From Phycisphaerae bacterium RAS1 (lineage in GTDB: Bacteria > Planctomycetota > Phycisphaerae > UBA1845 > Fen-1342), in NCBI GenBank assembly GCA_007859745.1, contig SMLU01000001.1, forward strand, positions 3,038,001 to 3,102,000: a DNA stretch of 64,000 bases, given 5' to 3'. The first letter of the stretch is position 1. Each line of letters starts with the position of its first letter. This document shows positions 1 to 8,269 of this stretch, piece after piece. The notes beneath the pieces are model-generated. The model was not told the origin of the DNA. It ran no database searches and was given only the letters and a program-made list of their open reading frames with translations. A program made the translations under genes and the position numbers.

Positions 1-312
1 AAGGACGTGGACGACGTGCGCGAATCGCCGTCGGTGACGCTGATCGAGCTGTTGCAGCAGCGCGGGGCGAAGGTCTCGTATCACGATCCGTTCATCAAGA
101 ACGCCAAGCCGATGCGCGAGCACAACATCACGCATATGCGCAGCGTTCCGCTCAGCCCGGAGAGCCTGAAGAAATTCGACTGCGTGCTGATCTCGACCGA
201 TCACAGCACGGTTGACTACGACATGGTCTGCCGGCATGCGTCGCTGGTGGTCGATTCGCGGAACGCGTGCAAGGACGTGAAGCAGAATACGAAGAAGATC
301 GTGAAGGCGTAA
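1..312 (+). CDS. nucleotide-sugar dehydrogenase, C-terminal part (5' end outside window)
   Basis: The reading frame is open from base 1 and ends at the TAA at 310-312, giving 103 visible residues. The sequence resembles the C-terminal UDP-binding domain of the UDP-glucose/GDP-mannose dehydrogenase family: an ESPS motif followed by a helix, a strand ending in YHDPF, then VLISTDHSTVDYD and a final VVDSRNA strand. Family enzymes oxidise a UDP-sugar C6 hydroxyl to a carboxylate for surface polysaccharide synthesis. The ESPS/YHDPF pattern is closer to UDP-N-acetylhexosamine dehydrogenases (WbpA/WecC type) than to UDP-glucose 6-dehydrogenase, but the catalytic Cys lies outside the window, so the substrate is not assigned. 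A 22-bp tandem repeat follows the stop. Confidence 0.85.
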   Translation, partial: KDVDDVRESPSVTLIELLQQRGAKVSYHDPFIKNAKPMREHNITHMRSVPLSPESLKKFDCVLISTDHSTVDYDMVCRHASLVVDSRNACKDVKQNTKKIVKA

Positions 313-336
313 TCGGAGCGTAGTTAGTGATTCTTC

Positions 337-556
337 GGGTGGGACGGGCATCCTGCCCGTTCCCGACGCGGCCGGGACGGGCGAGACGCCCGTCCCACCC
401 GGGCGAGACGCCCGTCCCACCCGGGCGAGACGCCCGTCCCACCCGGGCGAGACGCCCGTCCCACCCGGGCGAGACGCCCGTCCCACCCGGGCGAGACGCC
501 CGTCCCACCTGGGCGAGACGCCCGTCCCACCCGGGCGAGACGCCCGTCCCACCCAA
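337..556. repeat. 22-bp tandem repeat, about 8 units
   Basis: Eight head-to-tail units of the 22-mer that begins GCGAGACGCCCGTCCCACC run from 381 to 556, nearly identical (one C-to-T change near 510). They are preceded by a related palindromic stretch (337-380). Each unit contains the short palindrome GGGCGAGACGCCC. The same core recurs singly or in pairs near 14116, 16474, 54537 and 56943. No spacers, so not a CRISPR. Confidence 0.9.
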
Positions 557-581
557 TTCACTCCAGTGGCCAAGGACGGCG

Positions 582-1232
582 CTACTCGCGGTAGGCCACG
601 ACGGTGTATCGCACGCGCTCGGCGAGGTCTTCGCCGCCGGCGAACGCGCCCTTCACGCTGAAATCGACCAGCACCTCGCCCTCGCAGGTCGTCAGCGGCT
701 CATTCATCGCCCCGATCAGCGAGAATTGCAGGTTTCCGCCTTCGACGCCGGCGACGGAGATCACGCCGAATCCGCCCAGGTTCACGCCGCTCTCATCACG
801 GGCGGTGTAGTTGTCGGCGGTGATCGTCGAGCCGGGAAGTCCCGCGGGGTGCCCGGCGCCGTCCAGAAGGACGCGCTCGCCGATGATGCTGGACACGGCC
901 ACATCGTTCAGCCACAGGTCCATGGTCTCAAGCGCGCGGATGCCGCCCTTATCGTCCAGCTCGACGCGGCCGAGCGGCCACTCGCCGGGCTCGGCCCAGG
1001 AGTGCCTGCCGGTGTGGGTGTTTTCGAATTCGACGATCCAGACCATCCAGGTGGAGTCTTTCAGATCGGCCGTCCCCGAGTCCCGCGGGGCAGTGACGGT
1101 CTTTCCGCCGGGCAGCTCCAGCGGCAGCGATTCGGGCAGTTCGGCGTTCGGGCAACCGCCGAGCAGGGCGGTCGAAACCAGTCCCGCGGGGGCCAGCAAG
1201 CGCTTCAGTCGCGATGAACGTCCAGGGGCCAT
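582..1232 (-). CDS. hypothetical lipoprotein
   Basis: Start chosen at the ATG at 1232, giving 216 aa. The N-terminus is basic, then hydrophobic, and ends in a lipobox (LLGGC, Cys27), so export and lipid anchoring are likely. The upstream extension of the frame runs through the tRNA-Met gene and is rejected. The mature part has repeated short beta-strand-like stretches and several Trp residues; no family was recognised. It lies between the 22-bp tandem repeat and tRNA-Met, transcribed in the same direction as the tRNA. Function unknown. Confidence 0.6.
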   Translation of the reverse strand: MAPGRSSRLKRLLAPAGLVSTALLGGCPNAELPESLPLELPGGKTVTAPRDSGTADLKDSTWMVWIVEFENTHTGRHSWAEPGEWPLGRVELDDKGGIRALETMDLWLNDVAVSSIIGERVLLDGAGHPAGLPGSTITADNYTARDESGVNLGGFGVISVAGVEGGNLQFSLIGAMNEPLTTCEGEVLVDFSVKGAFAGGEDLAERVRYTVVAYRE

Positions 1233-1373
1233 GGCGTCGTACTCCTTCGGACGGCCGCGTGGCGCGAACCTGCGCGGCGACCGCCGAGGCAAGAGCGAGG
1301 GAGTGGGCCGCATCATCACGGGGAATGGTCGATTTCTTGAGTAGCCCCCGGACGACGGGAATCGACGCGAAAC

Positions 1374-1447
1374 TGGTGGCGCCCGGACTCGAACCGGGGA
1401 CCTGCGGGTTATGAATCCACCGCTCTCACCAACTGAGCTACGCCACC
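1374..1447 (-). tRNA. tRNA-Met (CAT), elongator type
   Basis: The cloverleaf is complete. The acceptor GGTGGCG pairs with CGCCACC, discriminator A, D stem GCTC/GAGC, T arm CCCGG-TTCGAGT-CCGGG. The anticodon loop is TTCATAA. G1-C72 pairing argues against initiator tRNA; tRNA-Ile2 (lysidine-modified CAT) cannot be excluded. CCA is not encoded. The last anticodon-stem pair is A-C. Confidence 0.92.
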
Positions 1448-1505
1448 GCAATTGCTGCGCCCCCATCCGCGGCCGAATCCGCCGCGTCGGGTCGCGCAGG
1501 GCGTC

Positions 1506-1533
1506 AGTATAGCGTGCATGATCGACGGGTAAA
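1506..1533 (-). promoter_or_regulatory. sigma70-type promoter for tRNA-Met
   Basis: On the minus strand TTTACC (-35) and TATACT (-10) are separated by 16 bp, about 60 bp upstream of the mature tRNA 5' end. Confidence 0.6.
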
Positions 1534-1669
1534 GCGCAAGCACCGGCCGCACCGATAAACCGGATCAGCAGCAGCCGCGGCGCGAGCCGGCGGCGGCCGC
1601 GGGGCGACGTTGCAGTTGGGCATGGAGGCCCCGCACTTCCCGACACCCTTTCCGGGACGGACAGACATC

Positions 1670-2854
1670 ATGGAATCCAGCAACGCGCGCAACCGAACTG
1701 CGGACAACGACCCGAACGCGACCAAGCCCGCCGGCACGAATGAGAATGGCAAGTCCGGTCGCCGCACCGCCAACGAGAAGGCGCCGCCGCCGAGCGAGTC
1801 GCGGCCGGCCGCCGATTCGGCCGCCGCGGCCCGCCCGCTTGCGCCGGCGTCGATCCCGGGCGGCGACGACGGCTCGACCGTTCTGCAGGACGTGTTCCTG
1901 GACGAGCGCAACGACGTTCTGGCGGTCATTCACGAGCTGGAAGACCAGCTCGACCGGCAGCAGGAGGTTCGTGACGCGCTGGAGCGCGATCTGTCGGACA
2001 AGAGCGAGAAGCTGCAGACGACGACGCAGCGGAACCAGGAGCTGGAGTGGCAGATCGTCTCGCTTCAGACGCGCTGCGAATCGCTGGAGCAGCTTCGCAA
2101 GGACGTGTCGGTGCTGGAAGACGAACTGACCGACGCCGCCAACCGCGCGCAGCGGACGGCCGAGCAGTTGTCGCGGTCGGAGCAGGAACGGCATCGCGTC
2201 TCGCAGGAGCTGCGCAACAACAACAAGCAGCTTGAAGAGCTGTGGGCGACGAAGAAGGAGCGCGACGGGCTGCGGGCGGACGTCAAGACGCTCGCGGCGC
2301 GCGTGGAGGAGCTGGAGCGCGGGGCGCGCGACAACGCCGACGAGAAGACCGGTCTGCAGGTGCGGCTGCAGGACGCGCAGCAGGAACTCGACGTGCTGCG
2401 GGCCGAGCGGCAGGACCTGCTGAACAACCTGAAGTCGGCGGAGGAGTCCAACCGTGAGCTGACGCGCACGCAGGAAGCGCTGGAAGACAAGATGGAGACG
2501 CTGCGGACCGAGCGGAAGAACATCCTGGCCCAGCTCGCGCAGCACGAGCGCGACAACGCCCGGCTCATCGAGCAGCGGCAGTTCTACGAAAGCGAAGTCA
2601 CGTCGCTGCGCACGGTGAACCGCAACATCGAGGCCGCCCTGGCCGGCGTGAAGAAGGCCTTCGCCGAGGTGCGCGTCTCGCTGGCCGAGACCAGCGCCCG
2701 CGCCCGCCGCCGCAGTCTGGACGGCTGGCCGCGCCTGGGCGGCACGCTCCGCGGCATCGGCGGGGAAACGACGGCGATTGAATCCGCGCCCGACTCCGGC
2801 ATGGGCGAAAACACCGCCGACGCACTTGCGGGCAGCGCCGCGGAAACGGACTGA
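1670..2854 (+). CDS. long coiled-coil protein, function unknown
   Basis: Start placed at ATG 1670 (394 aa); an in-frame ATG at 1610 would add 20 residues. Residues 1-70 are low-complexity and polar (Asn, Ala, Pro rich). Residues about 75-340 are an almost uninterrupted heptad pattern rich in Glu, Gln, Leu and Arg without prolines, a long alpha-helical coiled coil. The tail is Gly/Ala/Ser rich. No signal peptide or membrane segment. Such proteins act as cytoskeletal, polar or DNA-organising scaffolds, but similarity to SMC or myosin tails here is compositional and gives no function. It stands alone between tRNA-Met and a small secreted protein gene. Confidence 0.75.
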   Translation: MESSNARNRTADNDPNATKPAGTNENGKSGRRTANEKAPPPSESRPAADSAAAARPLAPASIPGGDDGSTVLQDVFLDERNDVLAVIHELEDQLDRQQEVRDALERDLSDKSEKLQTTTQRNQELEWQIVSLQTRCESLEQLRKDVSVLEDELTDAANRAQRTAEQLSRSEQERHRVSQELRNNNKQLEELWATKKERDGLRADVKTLAARVEELERGARDNADEKTGLQVRLQDAQQELDVLRAERQDLLNNLKSAEESNRELTRTQEALEDKMETLRTERKNILAQLAQHERDNARLIEQRQFYESEVTSLRTVNRNIEAALAGVKKAFAEVRVSLAETSARARRRSLDGWPRLGGTLRGIGGETTAIESAPDSGMGENTADALAGSAAETD

Positions 2855-2923
2855 GCGACGCCGTAGCGTCGGCCCTCTGCGGGCGACGGCGAAAACGGAT
2901 GGTGGGGGCGCGACCAACACCGG

Positions 2924-2995
2924 TCGACGATCGTAGGCAATCGGCGCCACACGGGACTGCGACGCCAACCCGCCGCTTGGCGCGGCGGGTTCGGA
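2924..2995. repeat. 100-bp double-palindrome element, left-truncated copy
   Basis: This copy has the middle (CGACGATCGT...GGCGCCACAC) and the full right arm (CCGCCGCTTGGCGCGGCGG, TTCGGA) of the family seen complete at 42309-42407; the left palindrome is missing. Confidence 0.8.
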
Positions 2996-3108
2996 CAGAT
3001 ATCCGTGCCGAGCTTGCTCTGGACCCCCCTACAAGTCTCGCTCGCATCGTCATATACTCCGGCCATTCGGACGGTAGTCCACGCGCCCCCAGTTCAGGAT
3101 GGTTCTCG

Positions 3109-3300
3109 ATGCGCACGCAGCGTGTGTGGCGGCGGTTGTGTCTCCTGACGCCGGCGATCGGACTGTTGCCGATCGGGGCGTGCAGCGGGGCGCTGCGCAA
3201 CCTGGATCGGCTGCTGTCGCCGGGCGCCTTTGAAAACGCCTTGACGCTTCCCTATAACGCGGTGCTTCCGCTGTTCGCTTTCTTCACGAGGTTTGCGTGA
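3109..3300 (+). CDS. small secreted or lipid-anchored protein, 63 aa
   Basis: Start chosen at ATG 3109; the longer frame upstream runs through a repeat element. The N-terminus has two Arg-rich turns followed by a hydrophobic stretch ending GACSGA, compatible with a signal peptide, possibly lipoprotein-like. The rest ends in an aromatic-rich FAFFTRFA. A TATACT -10-like hexamer lies at 3053-3058. No family recognised. The stop is followed by REP-like 24-bp tandem repeats and then the SpoIIE-type phosphatase gene. The short length leaves real doubt whether it is expressed. Confidence 0.5.
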   Translation: MRTQRVWRRLCLLTPAIGLLPIGACSGALRNLDRLLSPGAFENALTLPYNAVLPLFAFFTRFA

Positions 3301-3329
3301 TGCCGGCCAACACCTTCCGGCTCGGGTCG

Positions 3330-3492
3330 GTGGGGCTCGGCCGACTCGGAGGTCGGCCGCTACGAGTTGCCGGAGGTCGGCCGCTACGAGTTGCCGGAGG
3401 TCGGCCGCCTCGAGTTGCCGGAGGTCGGTCGCCTCGAGTGGGCCGAGGTCGGGCGCTCCACGTTGGCCGAGGTTGGCCGCGTCGGATTGCGT
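3330..3492. repeat. 24-bp tandem repeat derived from REP-B hairpins
   Basis: Six units of 24 bp start at 3349, 3373, 3397, 3421, 3445 and 3469, decaying in sequence to the right. The first unit together with its left flank forms the hairpin CCGACTCGGAGGTCGG plus CCGCTAC, which is REP family B in minus orientation (CTAC is the complement of the GTAG head). Confidence 0.85.
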
Positions 3493-3511
3493 TTCTCCCG
3501 CGGTACGTTTG

Positions 3512-5158
3512 ATGAGCGCTCCGATGCCCTCGATCGTCGTCCGCTCCAAGACCGGTCTGCTCGGCACGTTCGAGCTGTCGCGGCGGCCGCTCACGCTGGG
3601 CCGGGCCGACAACTGCGACATCGTGCTGCGCAATGACGCCGAGGTCTCGCGCGAGCACGCCCAGATCTGGCTGGACGAGTCGGGCAACGTGGTGGTGGCC
3701 GATCGCAAGAGCAAGAACGGCACGCGCGTGGACGACGGGGACGTCTTTCACAACGAGACGCGCATTGCGACGCGCACCGTCCGCATCGGTGAGCACGACG
3801 TGGAGCTGGTCGGCGTTCGCGGCGCGGGGCGCACGTCGGACGTCAAATTCCTGCCCGATACGCCCACCCACCTGGGCAGCACGCGCTATTTCCCGTCCAG
3901 CAAGCAGCTCGATCTCAGCAACCAGCGGCTGCAACTGCTGATGAGCCTCACCGCGCGCATCGGCGGCGTCTTCGAGCGCAAGCAGCTCCTGGAGCAGGCC
4001 GTCGACGCCTGCTGCGAGGCGCTGCAATTCGAGCGGGCCCTGATCGCCCTCAAAACCGCCCGCGGCGACACCGAGGCCCCCATCACGCGCAACATCGGCC
4101 AGGACGAAAACGGCGCCTACAAGGTCAGCCGCACGCTGATCAACAAGGCCCTGGTCTACGGCGAGCGGGCGATCGTCAACAATCCCGCCACGGACGTCGA
4201 GAACCTCAGCGAGAGCATGGTGCGCTTTCCGATCTGCTCGGCGCTATGCGTGCCGATCCTGCACCGCGACGAAGTGCTCGGAGTGATCTACGGCGACCGC
4301 GTGACGCGCGGCTCGATCAGCAGCTACAGCCCGTCCGACGTCGATTTCCTGGCCGCGATCGCGCAGCAGGTGGGCGTGGGCACGTCGAATCTGCGGCTGC
4401 TGCAGGAGCACGTCCGCTCGCAGAAGATGTTCGCCTCGCTGGAGCAGGCGCGCGGCATTCAGCAGCGCCTGCTGCCGGCCGAGCCGCTGGAGATGGGGCG
4501 CGTGCGTGTCGAGGGCTACAACGAGCCCTCCTCGGCGGTCAGCGGCGACTACTTTGACTACTTCGATCTGGGCGACGGGCGCATCGGCCTGATCATCGCC
4601 GACGTGACCGGCCACGGCCTGCCCGCGGCACTGATGATGGCCAACCTGCAGGCCGCCGTGCAGGTCGCGCTGACGCCGACCACCTCGCTGCCCGACCTGG
4701 CGGCCCGCATGAACAAGCTGGTCTGCCAGAACACGGCGTCGAACGTGTTCATCACGGCGATTCTGGGCTGGATCGACTCGAACACCGGTACGCTCGAATT
4801 CGTGAGTTGCGGGCATCCCGCTCCGATCCTCATCACGCACGACGGCGGCATCATCGAGTTCGCCGACAGCGAGAACGCGCTGCCGCTGGGAGTCTTGCCG
4901 GACGACACGTATCACGTGCGGCGGATCGGCCCGGAGCGCGGTGTGACGGCGGGTTTGTTTTTCACGGACGGGCTGATCGAAGCGGCCGACCCCGCCGGCA
5001 CGATGCTCGGGTCGCAGCCGGTCATTCGCAATCTGCTGGCGCTGCCGGAGCGTACGACGGACGCGATAATCGAGAGCACGCTGAAGCTGGTTCGCGGGCA
5101 CCTGGGCGGGCGGGATAACGCGGACGATCTGACGCTCCTGGCGCTACGGCTGAAATAA
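3512..5158 (+). CDS. FHA-GAF-SpoIIE (PP2C-type) serine/threonine phosphatase
   Basis: Start taken at ATG 3512 (548 aa), just after the tandem repeats; ATG 3524 is possible. Residues about 5-95 form a FHA domain (LGRADNCDIVL, SREHAQ, KSKNGTRV), a phosphothreonine reader. Residues about 130-295 form a GAF domain. Residues about 340-548 are a SpoIIE/RsbU phosphatase with the metal-binding GDYFDYF and IIADVTGHGLPAAL motifs. Family members dephosphorylate anti-sigma-factor antagonists in partner-switching systems; GAF would sense a small ligand and FHA would dock a phosphorylated partner, possibly one of the Ser/Thr kinases nearby (inference). No partner gene (RsbV/RsbW) is adjacent. Confidence 0.92.
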   Translation: MSAPMPSIVVRSKTGLLGTFELSRRPLTLGRADNCDIVLRNDAEVSREHAQIWLDESGNVVVADRKSKNGTRVDDGDVFHNETRIATRTVRIGEHDVELVGVRGAGRTSDVKFLPDTPTHLGSTRYFPSSKQLDLSNQRLQLLMSLTARIGGVFERKQLLEQAVDACCEALQFERALIALKTARGDTEAPITRNIGQDENGAYKVSRTLINKALVYGERAIVNNPATDVENLSESMVRFPICSALCVPILHRDEVLGVIYGDRVTRGSISSYSPSDVDFLAAIAQQVGVGTSNLRLLQEHVRSQKMFASLEQARGIQQRLLPAEPLEMGRVRVEGYNEPSSAVSGDYFDYFDLGDGRIGLIIADVTGHGLPAALMMANLQAAVQVALTPTTSLPDLAARMNKLVCQNTASNVFITAILGWIDSNTGTLEFVSCGHPAPILITHDGGIIEFADSENALPLGVLPDDTYHVRRIGPERGVTAGLFFTDGLIEAADPAGTMLGSQPVIRNLLALPERTTDAIIESTLKLVRGHLGGRDNADDLTLLALRLK

Positions 5159-5172
5159 GGGTAGCAAGGGCA

Positions 5173-5190
5173 GGGTCCGCTGTGCGGACC
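5173..5190. repeat. REP-C hairpin, single
   Basis: GGTCCGCTGTGCGGACC palindrome, one copy without the GTAG head. Between here and 5268 only degenerate GTCGGCC-type palindromes are seen. Confidence 0.7.
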
Positions 5191-5267
5191 GGGCGCGTGC
5201 CGCGTCGGCCCTCCGTGCCCACGGCGGTCCTCCGAGTTTTCGCATCGTCGGCCACGGATCGCCGACG

Positions 5268-6560
5268 CTACGGTCTCGATAACGCCGCCACGACCGAATC
5301 CAGCAGCGCCTCGCCGCGCAGCATCGGCATCGTCGCCGGTCGAAACACGAGCGTCAGCTCCACTCGCCCGCGCATCAGCGTCGGCGCCAGCACCAGCGGC
5401 ATGGCAGGCCCCGGCGGACAGGCGCGCACGTACGCCAGCACCGAGTCCGCCGCCGCGCCGAAGCCGGCCTCCGCAACACGCACGCTGCTCACGCCGCCGC
5501 TGATCGGCAGCAGCTTGCGATAGCTGCGGCGGTGGTTGGGAATGCCGAAAATCGGCCAGATATTGCGGACGAAAAAGCCATGCATCACGGACACGGGCGT
5601 CGCGCTGCGTCGTCGCTTGGCTTGCTGCGTTTGGGCGGCGATCGTCCTGAGTATCGATGACATGCCGGCGTCCGGGTGGCGGACGCGCACCAGCATGTCG
5701 GCCAGCCGAACGTCCCACGCGGACTGGCTCGCGGCGCCGGCGCCGCAGCGCTCGGCGGCGCGCGTGCTGAGCACGCTGGCCAGCACCAGCTCGCGGCGAT
5801 GGCGGCTGACGCGCCGGTCGGGCGTCTGTTCGGCGAGCGCCGCGGTTAGCGCCGCCAGGCAGGCGTCGTTCACCCCGACGCCTCCCGACTTGCAAGCCGC
5901 GATCAGCCTCGCCGTCTCTGGCGCCGCCAGGCTTCGGCGGGCGGTGACCGTTCGATCGTCCATCTCCCGTTCATCGGGCATCTTGTGGGCGTAGCGCATG
6001 CGGAAATACAGCCCCATGGCCCGCACAAATGCCGCCGGCGCCGACGCGGTCCGCTCGACCGGCGGCGGCCGGCTCACGGCGGCGCGTGACGCTTCCACGG
6101 GGGCGGCGCCAACACATCGCGCGACGATGCGCGCCATCAACCTCTCGATGCCGCGCGCGTCGGCGACGACGTGATGGTAGGCCAGCAGCAACCAGAACGA
6201 ATCGTCGCGGCGCTGCAGCACGCGCCAGCGCAGCGGGTCGTGCCGCCCGGCGCCAAAGGGGCGGTTCATTTCCTCGTCAATCGCCGCTGTCAGCGCTGCG
6301 TCGGCGCCGTCGCACTCTGAAACGGAAAGCGCGGCCGTTTCCGCCGGCGGCGCAATCGCCATGGATCGTCCGTCGGGCGCAACGCAGATCGAACCCACTC
6401 CTAACTCGCGCCGCGCGGCGGCGATGGCGTCGCGCAGGGCGTCGCCGTCGCAGTGTCCGCGCAGACGAACCGCGTGCACGGCGATGTATGGGTGAATCTC
6501 CTCCCAGAGGAGCATCGTGCGCTGGAAACCGTTCAGCGGAATCGTCGCGGCCGCCGTCAT
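5268..6560 (-). CDS. condensation-domain / acyltransferase-fold protein
   Basis: 430 aa, starting ATG 6560. It has the HHxxxD signature (H129, H130, D134) in LLAYHHVVADARG, the catalytic motif of the chloramphenicol-acetyltransferase-like fold shared by NRPS condensation domains, wax-ester synthases and polyketide-associated acyltransferases. It is a stand-alone condensation-like enzyme with no adenylation or carrier domain next to it. The start codon overlaps the stop of the upstream membrane methyltransferase-like gene by ATGA, so the two are translationally coupled. It probably transfers an acyl group to an alcohol or amine; substrate unknown. Confidence 0.8.
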   Translation of the reverse strand: MTAAATIPLNGFQRTMLLWEEIHPYIAVHAVRLRGHCDGDALRDAIAAARRELGVGSICVAPDGRSMAIAPPAETAALSVSECDGADAALTAAIDEEMNRPFGAGRHDPLRWRVLQRRDDSFWLLLAYHHVVADARGIERLMARIVARCVGAAPVEASRAAVSRPPPVERTASAPAAFVRAMGLYFRMRYAHKMPDEREMDDRTVTARRSLAAPETARLIAACKSGGVGVNDACLAALTAALAEQTPDRRVSRHRRELVLASVLSTRAAERCGAGAASQSAWDVRLADMLVRVRHPDAGMSSILRTIAAQTQQAKRRRSATPVSVMHGFFVRNIWPIFGIPNHRRSYRKLLPISGGVSSVRVAEAGFGAAADSVLAYVRACPPGPAMPLVLAPTLMRGRVELTLVFRPATMPMLRGEALLDSVVAALSRP

Positions 6561-7204
6561 GCCGCGGTTATCCGCTGCCGGCCGCGCGGCACGAAACGCC
6601 CGGTTCGCCCGCAGTACGCGGCGTACTCCGTCCCGTGGCGCTTGAGAAGAAACGCCTCCTCGTTGCGCGCCTTGAGGTGCATCAGCAGAATGTGAACCGC
6701 GGCTGCGACGAGCATAGCCGCGGCCGGCAGGATCAGCGCCGAGCAGAGCATCAGGAGGATGCTGAGCGCATAGATGGGATGCCGGACGTACGCGAATGGA
6801 CCGTTCACAAAGAGCTTGCCGGCGTCCGCGTCCACGGCCATCCGCCAGTGCTTACCCATGTGTCGCCAGCAGAGGGTCGACCCGAGCAGGCAACCGATCG
6901 CCACCGCAGCCGCTCCCAGACGCACGGCAAGCGCCAGGACGTGACCGCTTGCCGCCGCCGGAAGAACGGAACGCACCACCAGCCAGTCCGGGCGGGCGAC
7001 GGCGATCCACGGCAGGACAAGCCACGCGATGATCACCGGCGTCCAGATGACCCCCATCAGGCGCTCGAGCGATTGGCTCGGGATCAGGACCCCGCGCACG
7101 CCGCGTGCTCGCCGGCGGACGCGCCAGACCATGCGCGCCACGCACAGCCAGTAGACGCTGACGGCGAGGGCCAGCGCCAACATCGGGAAGGCGTGCAGAC
7201 TCAT
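6557..7204 (-). CDS. isoprenylcysteine carboxyl methyltransferase-like / PEMT-like membrane protein
   Basis: 215 aa with about five hydrophobic segments. The C-terminal half carries the ICMT/phospholipid methyltransferase signature: GPFAYVRHPIYALS (RHPIY at 141-145) and downstream NEEAFL. Family members methylate carboxyl groups, phospholipids or other hydrophobic acceptors at the membrane with SAM. The 4-base ATGA overlap with the condensation-like gene suggests both modify the same lipid-like product (inference). NnrU-like proteins share this fold and are an alternative. Confidence 0.75.
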   Translation of the reverse strand: MSLHAFPMLALALAVSVYWLCVARMVWRVRRRARGVRGVLIPSQSLERLMGVIWTPVIIAWLVLPWIAVARPDWLVVRSVLPAAASGHVLALAVRLGAAAVAIGCLLGSTLCWRHMGKHWRMAVDADAGKLFVNGPFAYVRHPIYALSILLMLCSALILPAAAMLVAAAVHILLMHLKARNEEAFLLKRHGTEYAAYCGRTGRFVPRGRQRITAA

Positions 7205-7227
7205 CGGCTAGCCCCGATCGCGCCGCT

Positions 7228-7917
7228 CTACGGCGCCGACGTCGCTTCGCAGTGCAGTTCCAGCTCCTTCATCACAAATGCGTGAATCGCCCGGGCCGCC
7301 TCGATATTCAGGTGTCCGATCTCCGCCGCATCCTCTCCGAACGTCGCACTACTGACCGGGATGTTGACGACTTCCGTGTGCGTGTTTCCGGCCTTGGCTT
7401 CAACCGGGTTGCCGGCGAAGCCGTCCGGAAACTCGTCGCCGAGGACATTCGGCACGTAGACATGAACGCAGCGGTCGACGTTCGGCGGGATCGGCGGCGG
7501 GCGCGTTGCGTCGATCAGCACCAGCAGCGGCACGCCGAGGCCGTACTCCTCGAGGTAGTCGGCCATGCGGATGGCGTCGTCCGCGCCGTAGCTGTGGCCG
7601 ACGAGCACGAGCGTTTCGGTCGCTCCCTGGTTCGCATATAGCTCCACAACCCGTGGGAGCAGGTTGGGCCAGTCGGCACCGCTGATCGCTTCGGCCGTGA
7701 CGCCGGCGCCGAGCAGCTCGTCCTGCAGCCCATTCAGGCCGGTCGAGTAGTAGTCCCAGAGCCCGCGCAGCAGGTAGGCCCGCGTCGGGCAGCTGATCTT
7801 CCCCGAGGCCAGATCGCCAAAGGGGACGCCCTCCTGCGGCCCGTCAAAACACGCCGGCACGCCGCCTAGCAGCGCACCCGTCAGTAGCGGCAACAGAACT
7901 CGATTCACGGCATCCAC
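7228..7917 (-). CDS. alpha/beta-hydrolase lipoprotein
   Basis: 229 aa. Signal peptide with Cys23 in VPACF, consistent with a lipoprotein. The nucleophile elbow GHSYG (Ser109) follows the strand TLVLV; Asp136 (LVLIDAT) and His202 (IGHLNIEA) fit the order of an alpha/beta-hydrolase triad. The size and the lack of a large lid suggest a small esterase or thioesterase. No substrate can be assigned. It is 24 bp from the methyltransferase-like gene on the same strand and could be the first gene of a three-gene lipid-modifying unit with the two genes above, which is inference from spacing. Confidence 0.75.
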   Translation of the reverse strand: MDAVNRVLLPLLTGALLGGVPACFDGPQEGVPFGDLASGKISCPTRAYLLRGLWDYYSTGLNGLQDELLGAGVTAEAISGADWPNLLPRVVELYANQGATETLVLVGHSYGADDAIRMADYLEEYGLGVPLLVLIDATRPPPIPPNVDRCVHVYVPNVLGDEFPDGFAGNPVEAKAGNTHTEVVNIPVSSATFGEDAAEIGHLNIEAARAIHAFVMKELELHCEATSAP

Positions 7918-8054
7918 TCGCTGCAGTATCAGATCGCCGCGGCCCTCCGCCGCCGGCTCGGAGAGAGTTTAGCGACACGCGGAAAGAAACCACAGCGGCG
8001 CAGCCTGCCGCGTGGCGGCGCATCCGGACTTCGGTTGGGAATCGGATCGCTCTG

Positions 8055-8217
8055 TCGGAACCCGCCGCGCCAAGCGGTGGGGTGATGTCGCCGCCGCCTG
8101 GGTCGCCAGATGCTTGGACGTCAACCCGCCGCTTGGCGCGGCGGGTTCGGAAATACAGGGCGACCGCGGCCCGTCGGAGGCAGCCGCCGCTTGATCGCCT
8201 GCCGCGGCGGGTTCGGA
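8055..8217. repeat. 100-bp double-palindrome element plus an extra half arm
   Basis: The complete element is 8055-8151 with diverged middle. A further right-arm fragment (CGGCGGGTTCGGA) is at 8203-8217. It fills most of the 350-bp gap between the hydrolase and the sigma factor. Confidence 0.85.
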
Positions 8218-8269
8218 GACGTCGGGTTAAGATAACCTCGGCCGAAGCGTTTCATCTCGTGGAGGAGCC

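Noticed and set aside
337-556. CRISPR array
   Set aside because: Units are contiguous 22-mers without unique spacers, and no cas genes are present. The same holds for 3349-3492 and 14160-14249.
327-1217. Long plus-strand open frame over the tandem repeat and the lipoprotein gene
   Set aside because: It is the antisense shadow of the lipoprotein gene and translates the 22-bp repeats; product has no recognisable fold.
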